This document shows, piece by piece, positions 1 to 5,820 of a stretch of DNA of 12,365 nucleotides (its first letter is position 1; every line of letters begins with the position of its first letter). The stretch comes from a bacterium (GTDB taxonomy: Bacteria; UBA8248). Position numbers and translations under genes: made by a program. The notes beneath the pieces were generated by a model, which saw nothing but the letters and a program-made list of their open reading frames with translations, ran no database searches and was not told where the DNA came from. The stretch is taken from assembly GCA_027622355.1 (NCBI GenBank), contig JAQBZT010000053.1:1-12365 (forward strand), written 5' to 3'.

Positions 1-507
1 GAACATCTTTGAGAGGCAGGCGATCATCCTGTTCGCCTGGACGGGGGCCGTCTCCCCCTTCCTGCGGTGGAGAGCCTGGATCTCCCGCCGGGTGAGGGAG
101 GAGAGCTTGCGGCGCCCCAGGCGGGCCTTGGCGTAGGCGATGAAGCGGAGGTCCTCCTTCCCCGAGCGCTTGCGGGGGAGGTGGACGCGCTCATACTCGC
201 GCGCCAGGTCCTCGAAGGTGGGCTCCCGGCGCCCCCTCTCCCGCTCGGCCAGGGGGTCGATCCCCTTCCGGATGGCCGCCTTGAAGTCGCCCGCCTCCTT
301 CCGCGCCTCGTCCGGGGGCATCTCTTCGCCGTGGCGGCCGATGGTGATCCGCCGCTGGCGCCCCTTGTGGCGGTAGTCCAGGACGTAGGACTTCACCCCG
401 CCGGAGGTGACGCTCATCCCGAAGCCCGGGAGGGCATCGTCCCAATAGAACCTCTTCCCCGCCCGGGGAACCGGCAGGGCATCCACGGTGCGCTTGGTCA
501 GCTTCAT
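1..507 (-). CDS. P4-type tyrosine recombinase (integrase), N-terminal part, cut by window edge
   Basis: Site-specific recombinase expected to integrate and excise the element to the left. Translating from the ATG at 507-505 gives 169 codons open to base 1. The first ~80 residues look like the arm-type DNA-binding domain of P4-like integrases: start MKLTKRTVDALPVP, then FYWDDALPGFGMSV, then a basic stretch with RQRRITIGRHG. Residues ~88-169 (PTFEDLAREYERVHLP onward) fit the helical core-binding domain. The catalytic domain with the R-H-R-Y residues would lie left of the window and cannot be checked. A strong GGGAGGAG ribosome binding site precedes the ATG. The gene points away from the tRNA fragment at 686-735, with three tandem repeats between them, the usual layout for an integrase next to its attachment site. 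Family is clear; intactness is unknown. Confidence 0.9.
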   Translation of the reverse strand, partial: MKLTKRTVDALPVPRAGKRFYWDDALPGFGMSVTSGGVKSYVLDYRHKGRQRRITIGRHGEEMPPDEARKEAGDFKAAIRKGIDPLAERERGRREPTFEDLAREYERVHLPRKRSGKEDLRFIAYAKARLGRRKLSSLTRREIQALHRRKGETAPVQANRMIACLSKMF

Positions 508-550
508 GGGCTCTCTCCTCCCCCGCCTCGGGCCCCCATCCGGGGGCTCC

Positions 551-583
551 CTGGTCAACACCTGGTCAACACCTGGTCAACAC
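551..583. repeat. Three perfect tandem 11-bp repeats, candidate integrase or excisionase arm sites
   Basis: CTGGTCAACAC occurs three times without a gap (551-561, 562-572, 573-583). The 11-bp period is close to one DNA turn, so the sites would lie on one face of the helix. They sit between the integrase start (507) and the tRNA fragment (686). Arm-type sites bound by the integrase N-terminal domain, or excisionase sites, are expected there. The rest of 508-685 is AT-richer than its surroundings and has no gene; CGTACT occurs at 653-658 and 677-682. Confidence 0.6.
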
Positions 584-685
584 TCAGCGTCACCTTAGGG
601 GGTATTCTATCATACTCAAGGAAAGAACATGCATTGATTTTTAAGGGGTTGTCGTACTAGAGGAAGCTAGGGGAAACGTACTCCC

Positions 686-735
686 ACGGACTCTTAATCC
701 GTAGGTTCGGGGTTCGATTCCCCGGCGGCCTACCA
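686..735 (+). other. Attachment site (attR): 3' fragment of tRNA-Lys(CTT)
   Basis: The 3' part of a tRNA gene is perfect here: anticodon stem 686-690/698-702, loop 691-697 with anticodon CTT at 693-695, variable loop 703-707, T stem 708-712/720-724 with loop TTCGATT, acceptor strand GCGGCCT at 725-731, discriminator A732 and encoded CCA 733-735. The matching 5' acceptor strand (AGGCCGC or a G-U variant) and a D arm are absent upstream, so this is not a full tRNA. With the adjacent integrase it is best read as the duplicated end left by integration into a tRNA gene; the rebuilt tRNA-Lys should lie at the far left end of the island. A simple 5'-deleted pseudogene is the alternative. Confidence 0.82.
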
Positions 736-746
736 AAAAATGTTTG

Positions 747-787
747 GAAGGATCGGCGGCTCGCGCGGCTTCCGATCCTTCTTTTTT
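747..787 (+). terminator. Rho-independent terminator after the tRNA fragment
   Basis: A perfect 10-bp stem (GAAGGATCGG at 747-756, CCGATCCTTC at 772-781) is followed by six T residues (782-787). It starts 12 bases after the CCA and was probably the terminator of the original tRNA-Lys gene, displaced with the 3' end when the element integrated. Confidence 0.85.
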
Positions 788-808
788 GAGGCGTCATTTT
801 CCGCCGAA

Positions 809-837
809 TTGTCTGCCGGGCCGTCCCTGTGTATTTT
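809..837 (+). promoter_or_regulatory. Candidate sigma70 promoter for the 938-4230 gene set
   Basis: TTGTCT (809-814) and TATTTT (832-837) are separated by 17 bases, each matching the sigma70 consensus at 4 of 6 positions. The leader downstream holds two inverted repeats: CCGGA/TCCGG (866-870/881-885) and CAGATGT/ACATCTG (891-897/919-925). The second ends just before the ribosome binding site. Position supports the call; the match is moderate. Confidence 0.3.
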
Positions 838-937
838 AAGGTCCGCGAATCATTCTTTTTTTCGTCCGGAGATGAGGGCATCCGGTGCGGCAGATGTCTT
901 TTCCCGCGAATGTTTTCAACATCTGGGAAGGGAATCC

Positions 938-1810
938 ATGATCAATCCGAAGATGCGGTACGAAAAAAAGAAGGTGGAAGTTCTCGGCAAGAAGATGGCC
1001 TATGTGGATGTGGGCGCGGGCGACCCCATCGTCTTCTTTCACGGGAACATCACGTCCTCCTTCATGTGGCGGAACATCATCCCCCACGTAGAGGGCATGG
1101 CGCGCTGCATCGCGATCGACAACATCGGCCAGGGCGATTCGGACAAGCTCGCGGGATCGATGTACCGCCTCGCCGACCATCAGCCCTACACCAACGGCCT
1201 CCTCGAGGCGCTCGGGCTCAAGGAAAACGTCACCATCATGATGCACGACTGGGGCGCCCAGCTCGGCCTCACCTGGGCGAACGCTAACCGCGGCGCGATC
1301 AAGGGCATTGCCTACATGCAGGGAGTGATGGGGAACTTCGAGTGGAGCCAGTGGCCCGAGGATGTGCAGAAGCTCTTCCGGCGTTTCCGCTCGGAAGAGG
1401 GGGAGGAGCTGGTCCTCCAGCAGAACTTTTTCGTCGAAAAAATCCTGCCCGCCATGGTGCTTCGCGAGATCACCGAGGAGGAGCACAACGAATACCGAAG
1501 GCCCTACCGCACCCCCGGGGAGGACCGCCGGCCGACGCTCACCTGGCCGCGGGAGATTCCCATCGAGGGCTATCCCGCCGACACGCTCGAAGTCATCGAG
1601 CGGAACAACGCCTGGATGCGCGAGAATGATCTGCCCAAGCTTTTCATCAACGCAGAGCCGGGCGCCGTTCTCGTCGGGAAGCACCGCGAGATGGTCCGCC
1701 GGTTCCCGAACCAGACCGAGGTCACCGTCAGCGGGCTGCACTACATCCATGAGGATTCCCCGGATGCGATCGGAAAAGCGCTGGCGCAATGGTACAAGGG
1801 CCTGGCCTAG
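938..1810 (+). CDS. Haloalkane dehalogenase-family alpha/beta hydrolase (LinB-like, HLD-II), catalytic acid replaced by Gln
   Basis: 290 aa, close to the ~296 aa of LinB, and apparently cytoplasmic with no signal peptide. HLD-II enzymes split carbon-halogen bonds hydrolytically. Visible residues: oxyanion/halide-binding HGN with Asn37, nucleophile Asp104 and halide-binding Trp105 in HDWG, and catalytic His268 in GLHYIHED. The cap region matches LinB closely from memory (RRPTLTWPREIPI, PKLFINAEPGA). In LinB the catalytic acid is Glu132 in YMEAI; here the aligned motif is YMQGV, giving Gln128 (codon CAG at 1319-1321). Activity may therefore be lost or changed. The start was placed at the ATG at 938 because GGGAAGGGA precedes it and homology begins there; an in-frame ATG at 740 lies in the tRNA terminator region. 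First of four co-directional genes. Family is sure, substrate unknown. Confidence 0.9.
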   Translation: MINPKMRYEKKKVEVLGKKMAYVDVGAGDPIVFFHGNITSSFMWRNIIPHVEGMARCIAIDNIGQGDSDKLAGSMYRLADHQPYTNGLLEALGLKENVTIMMHDWGAQLGLTWANANRGAIKGIAYMQGVMGNFEWSQWPEDVQKLFRRFRSEEGEELVLQQNFFVEKILPAMVLREITEEEHNEYRRPYRTPGEDRRPTLTWPREIPIEGYPADTLEVIERNNAWMRENDLPKLFINAEPGAVLVGKHREMVRRFPNQTEVTVSGLHYIHEDSPDAIGKALAQWYKGLA

Positions 1811-1843
1811 TCCGATGAAAACGCGGGAGCGTTCTTCGCCAGC

Positions 1844-2731
1844 GTGCCCCCCGCCGCGGGGGGCCTTCCGGCGTTGATCTCCCCCGCCATCCTTTTCGCG
1901 ATCCTCTCCATGCTTCTCATGGGGCTGGTGGATTTCCTCTATGGCCGGGTCGCCCGGCAGAACATCTCCATCGCCACGGTGTGGTGCTGCCAGGCATTGG
2001 TGGTGACTCCGGTGACGGGGATCTGGGCCTATCTCGAGGGCAACTACACGTGGAGTCTGCTCTCGCTCTTGGGCGGGGTAACGTCCGCGCTGTTCTTCAT
2101 CGGGTTCTGGACCTTCCTGCAGAGCGTCCGGCACGGCGAGATCGGCGTCAGCACTCTGATCTACCGGATCAACTTCGTGATGACGGCGCTCTTGGCCGTG
2201 GTTTTTCTCGGCGAACCCGTCACACTTCTCAAGGGGGCGGGCTTCGCCCTGGCGATTCTGGCCATCTGGATGATCGCCGAGGTGCGGCTTTCCGGCCGGG
2301 GAGGGTGGCGGATCAGCCGCCGGTCCATCCTGTGGGCGCTGGTGGCGATGTCGGCGTTTGGCGTTCTGAATATCGTGTTTAAAATCGGCGTTTCCACGGG
2401 GCTCGCCCCGACGATGTTCATGCATGCGAATACGCTGTTTTTCACAACGCTCGCCTACCTTTATGCTTGGAGAGTACAAGGCGGGCCGCGATATTCCTGG
2501 GTGGGGTGGCGCTACGGAGGCGTGGTGGGCTTCGCCCTCCCGGCGGCGGCCATCTTTCTCCTGGAGGCCATGAAGCGCGGTGAGGCCAGCGTCGTGACGC
2601 CCATCTCGCAGCTGAGCTTTGTCGTCAGCATCTTGATGGCGACCATATGGATGGGCGAGCGGCTCTCCCTCCGCAAGCTCATGGGGCTTTTGCTGGCGCT
2701 GGGGACCATCGTGGTCTTTGCGGCGGCCTGA
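1844..2731 (+). CDS. EamA/DMT-family membrane transporter
   Basis: About 295 aa, the usual length of a two-domain EamA protein with roughly ten membrane helices. Two internally similar halves are visible: the first ends with the GEPVTLLKGAGFALAILAIW segment, the second with GEASVVTPISQLSFVVSIL then MGERLSLRKLMGLLLALGT, the typical EamA end. These inner-membrane proteins export or import small metabolites by proton exchange; the substrate cannot be read from sequence. The start is uncertain: GTG at 1844 has no clear ribosome binding site, and TTG at 1874 or ATG at 1911 would still leave helix 1 largely or partly intact. It follows the hydrolase by 33 bases and precedes the crotonase by 22, consistent with one transcript. 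Cargo related to the neighbouring enzymes is only inference. Confidence 0.85.
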   Translation: MPPAAGGLPALISPAILFAILSMLLMGLVDFLYGRVARQNISIATVWCCQALVVTPVTGIWAYLEGNYTWSLLSLLGGVTSALFFIGFWTFLQSVRHGEIGVSTLIYRINFVMTALLAVVFLGEPVTLLKGAGFALAILAIWMIAEVRLSGRGGWRISRRSILWALVAMSAFGVLNIVFKIGVSTGLAPTMFMHANTLFFTTLAYLYAWRVQGGPRYSWVGWRYGGVVGFALPAAAIFLLEAMKRGEASVVTPISQLSFVVSILMATIWMGERLSLRKLMGLLLALGTIVVFAAA

Positions 2732-2753
2732 GATTTGAAGGAGATTTTCGCGA

Positions 2754-3473
2754 ATGGGATACATCCGGTATGAGAAGAAGGGCAGCCTCGGGCGGATTAC
2801 GCTCGGGCGGGCCGAGGCGTCGAACCGCCTCACGTTCGAGATGATGGACGAGCTGACCGCGCTCCTGAAGGAGGCGGGCGAGGGGTGCGCCGTGGTGTTT
2901 CTGGCCGCCGAGGGGGCGGATTTCTGTGCCGGCCGCGAGAGCGTCCGCGGCGGGGAGACCCCGCCCCTCGATGTGATCCGGGGGCGCTTCCGCAAGATCG
3001 TCGAGATGAACGATGCGCTCGAATTTTCCCCGGCCGTGACCGTTGCGGCCCTCCGGGGGCGGGCCTTCGGGCCGGGCGCGGGCCTGATCAGTCGGACGGA
3101 TATCGTCCTGGCCTCCAGCACGGCCCGCCTCGCCTTTCCCGAGATCCGTGAGGGATTTCCGCCGACGGTGGTCATCAGCCACCTGGCCCGGAAGCTCGAC
3201 CGCCGGGCCGGATTTGAAATGGTGGCGACCGGCCGGGAGATTGACGCAGAAGAGGGTCTCCGCATCGGCATGGTGAACCGCGTTCTGCCGGATGCCGATC
3301 TCGACGCGGCGGCCGAGCGGCTATGCCGCGAGCTTCTGGAAGCGGGCGAGGAGAGTCTCCGCACGACGAAGGCATTCTACCGGTTCGCGGAAACCGCCCG
3401 GCCCGAGGCCTCGGCCGATCACGCGGTGAACGTCATCGCCGCGGCCATTCACTCGAAGGGAAACGTGGGGTAG
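2754..3473 (+). CDS. Enoyl-CoA hydratase/isomerase (crotonase) family protein, one catalytic Glu missing
   Basis: 239 aa, slightly short for the ~255-260 aa family. Crotonase-fold proteins bind acyl-CoA thioesters and stabilise an enolate in an oxyanion hole. The first oxyanion-hole segment ADFCAGRE is at ~55-62 and the second, RAFGPGAGL, at ~103-111. Aligned to rat mitochondrial hydratase, Glu144 (in GGGCEL) corresponds to Gly110, while Glu164 (QPEI) is kept as Glu130 in FPEI. A normal two-Glu hydration mechanism is thus unlikely; isomerase, decarboxylase or hydrolase-type chemistry is possible. The ATG at 2754 has a good AAGGAG site upstream. It lies third in the tight + strand gene set. 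Fold is sure, reaction unknown. Confidence 0.88.
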   Translation: MGYIRYEKKGSLGRITLGRAEASNRLTFEMMDELTALLKEAGEGCAVVFLAAEGADFCAGRESVRGGETPPLDVIRGRFRKIVEMNDALEFSPAVTVAALRGRAFGPGAGLISRTDIVLASSTARLAFPEIREGFPPTVVISHLARKLDRRAGFEMVATGREIDAEEGLRIGMVNRVLPDADLDAAAERLCRELLEAGEESLRTTKAFYRFAETARPEASADHAVNVIAAAIHSKGNVG

Positions 3474-3519
3474 CCGATTCCGCTCGGGCCGTGCGCCGCT
3501 GCCCCGGAGAGAAACCGCC

Positions 3520-4230
3520 ATGATCGTCTCCATCCACCAGCCTGCCTACCTCCCCTGGCTGGGATATTTCCACAAAATCCTGCGCTCGGATGTGTTTGTG
3601 CTTCTCGACACGGTTCAGCTGGAGAAGAACGGCTACACCAACCGCAACCGTATCCGCACTCCCTCCGGCGTGCAGTGGCTCACCATTCCCCTCCGGATGA
3701 AAGGGCACACCGGAAAGACCATCGGCGAGATGGAGATCAACACCGCCGTCGCATGGATGAAAAAGCACATCCGCACGCTGGAGCAGGCCTACGGGAAACG
3801 CCCTTTCTATCCGGCGCATGCCCCGGAAGTGGAGGCCCTGATCGATGCGGCGGGCGGTTCGCTGCTGGAATTTCTCCGGAAGATGCTCTCCCATTTCCTG
3901 GAGACGCTGGGGATGGCGGAGAAAAAAATTATTCTCGCCTCCGAGCTGGAAGCGAAAGACCACCGCTCGGAACTCCTCCTCGCCATCTGCCGGGAGATCG
4001 GTGCGGACGCCTATCTCTCCGGCGCGGGCGGAAGGGATTATCTCGACGTGAAGCTGTTCGAGGATGTGGGGGTGGAGGTTTTCTTTCAGGATTTTCGGCA
4101 TCCCGAATACGATCAGGGCTACGCGGATTTCGCGCCGAGCATGTGCATTCTCGATTCGCTTTTCAACATCGGGGCGGAAGAGACGGTAAAGCGGCTCGCG
4201 GAGAGCGGGGGGATGTCGGCGCCGGCCTAG
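3520..4230 (+). CDS. WbqC-like family protein
   Basis: 236 aa with the family's N-terminal signature MIVSIHQPAYLPWLGYFHK, followed by LLDTVQLEKNGYTNRNRIR and, near 165-175, the conserved YLSGAGGRDYLD segment. WbqC-like proteins occur in O-antigen, capsule and other surface-glycan gene clusters. They are suspected to act in nucleotide-sugar modification, but the reaction is not established to my knowledge. Start ATG 3520 has GGAGAG upstream. The gene follows the crotonase by 46 bases and ends inside the CTAG shared with the convergent flagellin stop. Adjacency to flagellin could hint at flagellar glycosylation, but the genes are convergent and no glycosyltransferase is nearby, so this is speculation. 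Confidence 0.88.
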   Translation: MIVSIHQPAYLPWLGYFHKILRSDVFVLLDTVQLEKNGYTNRNRIRTPSGVQWLTIPLRMKGHTGKTIGEMEINTAVAWMKKHIRTLEQAYGKRPFYPAHAPEVEALIDAAGGSLLEFLRKMLSHFLETLGMAEKKIILASELEAKDHRSELLLAICREIGADAYLSGAGGRDYLDVKLFEDVGVEVFFQDFRHPEYDQGYADFAPSMCILDSLFNIGAEETVKRLAESGGMSAPA

Positions 4231-5033
4231 GCGATGGCGAGCAGGTTGTTGCCGCCTGCGCTCCGGCCGCCGCCCGGGCTCAGGAGGCGGAGTGCGTTCT
4301 GGGCGTTGGTGTTCGCCTGGACGAGAACGGCTATGTTTGCCTGCTGGAGGATCCGGTTCCGGGCAGCGTTGGTGGTCTCCTCGGCGAAATCCGCGTCGCG
4401 GATGCTGCTCTCGGAAGCCGTAAGGTTCTCCCGCTGCACGGAGAGGTTCTGGATGTCCGCCTCGAAGGTGTTCTGCTGGGCCGCGCCGAGCTCGCCCTGG
4501 AAGCTGGTGAGATCGCTGATCGCCGTGTCCACGATGGCGAGCGCCTGGTTCGCCCCCTCGGCCGTGGTGACGTCAATGCCCTGAAGGCTCTGCACCGCCG
4601 CATCCACGGTGGAGGTGTCCACCCCGAGATCCGCCCCGTTCACCTCGCCGAGGGTGCGGGTGATGGACTCGATGGAGGAGGCCACCTGGGTCTGGCCCGC
4701 CTGGCGGGCCACGGCGTTCCCCGCGCCGGTGTTGGCCGATGCGAGGGCTTCGTTGCGGATGCCCCGGAGCTGGTTCACCGCCTCGCCGAATCTTCCCTCC
4801 GCCGTCCGGAAGGTGTTGAGCTTGCTCTCGGCCGCCTGGATGTTCTCGGTCAGCCCGCCGATCTGGGCCCGCAGGTTTTCGCTGATGACGAGGCCGGCCG
4901 GATCATCCGCCGCGCGGTTCACCCGCAGCGCCGAGGAGAGCCGCTCGTTGCTGCGCTCGAGGGCCCGCTGGGTGTTCGACAGCGTGCGCGCCGCGTTCAG
5001 TCCCGCGATGTTCTGGTTGATCCGAAGGCCCAT
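4227..5033 (-). CDS. Short flagellin (FliC/Hag type) with D0/D1 domains only
   Basis: 268 aa secreted filament subunit. The N-terminal D0/D1 region is canonical: MGLRINQNIAGLNAARTL, then RLSSALRVNRAADDPAGL and ISENLRAQIGGLTENIQ. The C-terminal D1/D0 is also present (SSIRDADFAEETTNAARNRI then QANIAVLVQANTNAQNALRL). The middle is short, so the variable outer D2/D3 domains are absent. Unusually, about 17 residues (SPGGGRSAGGNNLLAIA) follow the LL where flagellins normally end; the family terminus packs in the filament channel. ATG 5033 has AAGGAG at a good distance. No other flagellar gene is in the window, so this is an isolated flagellin gene, a common arrangement for extra flagellins. The leader and a sigma28-like element are described separately. 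Confidence 0.95.
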   Translation of the reverse strand: MGLRINQNIAGLNAARTLSNTQRALERSNERLSSALRVNRAADDPAGLVISENLRAQIGGLTENIQAAESKLNTFRTAEGRFGEAVNQLRGIRNEALASANTGAGNAVARQAGQTQVASSIESITRTLGEVNGADLGVDTSTVDAAVQSLQGIDVTTAEGANQALAIVDTAISDLTSFQGELGAAQQNTFEADIQNLSVQRENLTASESSIRDADFAEETTNAARNRILQQANIAVLVQANTNAQNALRLLSPGGGRSAGGNNLLAIA

Positions 5034-5040
5034 GCCCCAT

Positions 5041-5085
5041 CTCCTTCAAGCAGATTCCTTCAAATCCCTGATTTCGGAATCATCC
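5041..5085 (-). promoter_or_regulatory. Flagellin mRNA leader: hairpin and repeated GGA motifs, CsrA-like site candidates
   Basis: Read on the minus strand, four GGA motifs occur within 45 bases of leader: 5085-5083 (CAGGATG), 5067-5065 (ATCAGGGAT), 5058-5056 (GAAGGAAT) and 5044-5042 (the AAGGAG ribosome binding site). The region 5053-5081 can fold as GATTCC/GGAATC around AAATC/GATTT with a 3-base loop (5067-5069), placing AGG of one motif in the loop. CsrA binds GGA in hairpin loops and at the ribosome binding site, and controls flagellin (hag) in Bacillus subtilis. No csrA or fliW is visible here, so the link is inferred. Confidence 0.4.
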
Positions 5086-5132
5086 TGATTTTACCAAAAA
5101 GCGGGTGGGGAAAACCAATGCCCTTTCTCTGC

Positions 5133-5159
5133 GTATCGGCGCCGGATCGCCCCCGTAAA
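5133..5159 (-). promoter_or_regulatory. Weak sigma28-like flagellin promoter candidate
   Basis: On the minus strand GCCGATAC (5140-5133) matches the sigma28 -10 box GCCGATAA at 7 of 8. Exactly 11 bases upstream lies TTTACGGG (5159-5152), a poor match to TAAAGTTT. This would give a leader of roughly 90-100 bases. No convincing sigma54 site was seen. Confidence 0.3.
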
Positions 5160-5215
5160 GTAAGGCAAATCACACTTCGGGCGGGTTTTCCCGGAAACGC
5201 GAGGGCGCGGCCCCT

Positions 5216-5638
5216 CTACCGAATCTGGCCATACACCCTTTGGGGCGGGACGAGGACGGCGACACCTCCCTGGTCCACCATCGCGCGGTCGTACTCCTCC
5301 CAGTCGGGGTGATCCGCGTCCCCGCAGGCGCGGTAGACCTCGCGGAGAAGCACCCGCAGCTCCTCGGCGTCCGTGTCGCCGTAGCCGAACAATTTCGCCT
5401 GGCCCTCGATGCTGACCCAGCTGCGCCAGCTTTCCGCCACGCAGAGCACCGTGCAGCGCGGGTCGCGGCGCAGGTTTTTGAGCTTTTTCGATTTGCCGCG
5501 CACGATCACGAACGCCGCCTGGTTCTGATACGCCCCGCAGACGACGATGCTGGCGTGGGCGGCCCCGTCGGGCTGGTAGGTGGTGATGACACCCCGGTGG
5601 TTTTTCTCCATGAAGGGACGCGCGGTTTCAAAATCCAT
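5216..5638 (-). CDS. Pyridoxamine 5'-phosphate oxidase-fold (PPOX) flavin/F420-binding protein
   Basis: 140 aa, the size of single-domain split-barrel PPOX-class proteins. Features: N-terminal helix, then strand GVITTYQPDGAAHASIVV, a phosphate-contact-like segment VRGKSKKLKNLRRDPRCTVL, strand WVSIEGQAKLF, and a C-terminal VAVLVPPQRVYGQIR. The pattern resembles the FMN- or F420-dependent reductase group rather than true PdxH. Cofactor and substrate cannot be decided. ATG 5638 has an AGGA site; a GC-rich hairpin lies just upstream at 5660-5687. It is downstream of comM on the same strand with a 182-base gap, so co-transcription is possible but not implied. Confidence 0.8.
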   Translation of the reverse strand: MDFETARPFMEKNHRGVITTYQPDGAAHASIVVCGAYQNQAAFVIVRGKSKKLKNLRRDPRCTVLCVAESWRSWVSIEGQAKLFGYGDTDAEELRVLLREVYRACGDADHPDWEEYDRAMVDQGGVAVLVPPQRVYGQIR

Positions 5639-5659
5639 GATGTCCTCGCTGGATGGGCA

Positions 5660-5687
5660 CGCGCCGCGTTAAGCGCAAGGCGGCGCG
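5660..5687. other. GC-rich inverted repeat between comM and the PPOX gene
   Basis: CGCGCCGC (5660-5667) and GCGGCGCG (5680-5687) form a perfect 8-bp stem with a 12-base loop. There is no T tract on either strand, so it is not an intrinsic terminator. Further upstream CCAAAGTGG is repeated at 5783-5791 and 5795-5803. Function unknown. Confidence 0.45.
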
Positions 5688-5820
5688 GCGCGCGGAGAGT
5701 GAGAGCGCCCGCGGGGCGGCGAAGCGCATATCTTGTGCCGCAGGAATTCCAAGTTTCCAAAATACGCTTTTTTCCGCTTTTTCCAAAGTGGTGGCCAAAG
5801 TGGCGGCGCGGCGGGCCCCC

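Noticed and set aside
551..583. CRISPR array or replication iterons
   Set aside because: Repeats are 11 bp with no spacers and no rep or cas gene; the setting points to integrase arm sites.
67..660. Plus-strand 197-residue reading
   Set aside because: Antisense shadow of the integrase; Pro/Leu/Gly-rich with no family resemblance.
686..735. Complete tRNA-Lys gene
   Set aside because: The 3' half is perfect, but no strand complementary to the acceptor and no D arm occur upstream.
657..881. Minus-strand 74-residue reading with a GNRTPNLRI motif
   Set aside because: It is the antisense of the tRNA fragment and terminator, a well-known source of spurious proteins.
740..937. Longer N-terminus for the dehalogenase homologue
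   Set aside because: The added 66 codons span the tRNA terminator and leader, and homology and ribosome binding site both indicate 938.
836..3364. Minus-strand 842-residue reading
   Set aside because: Runs antisense across the hydrolase, EamA and crotonase genes, all of which have clear family motifs on the plus strand; an effect of high GC.
3675..5312. Plus-strand 545-residue reading
   Set aside because: Overlaps WbqC-like in another frame and runs antisense to flagellin; low-complexity composition.
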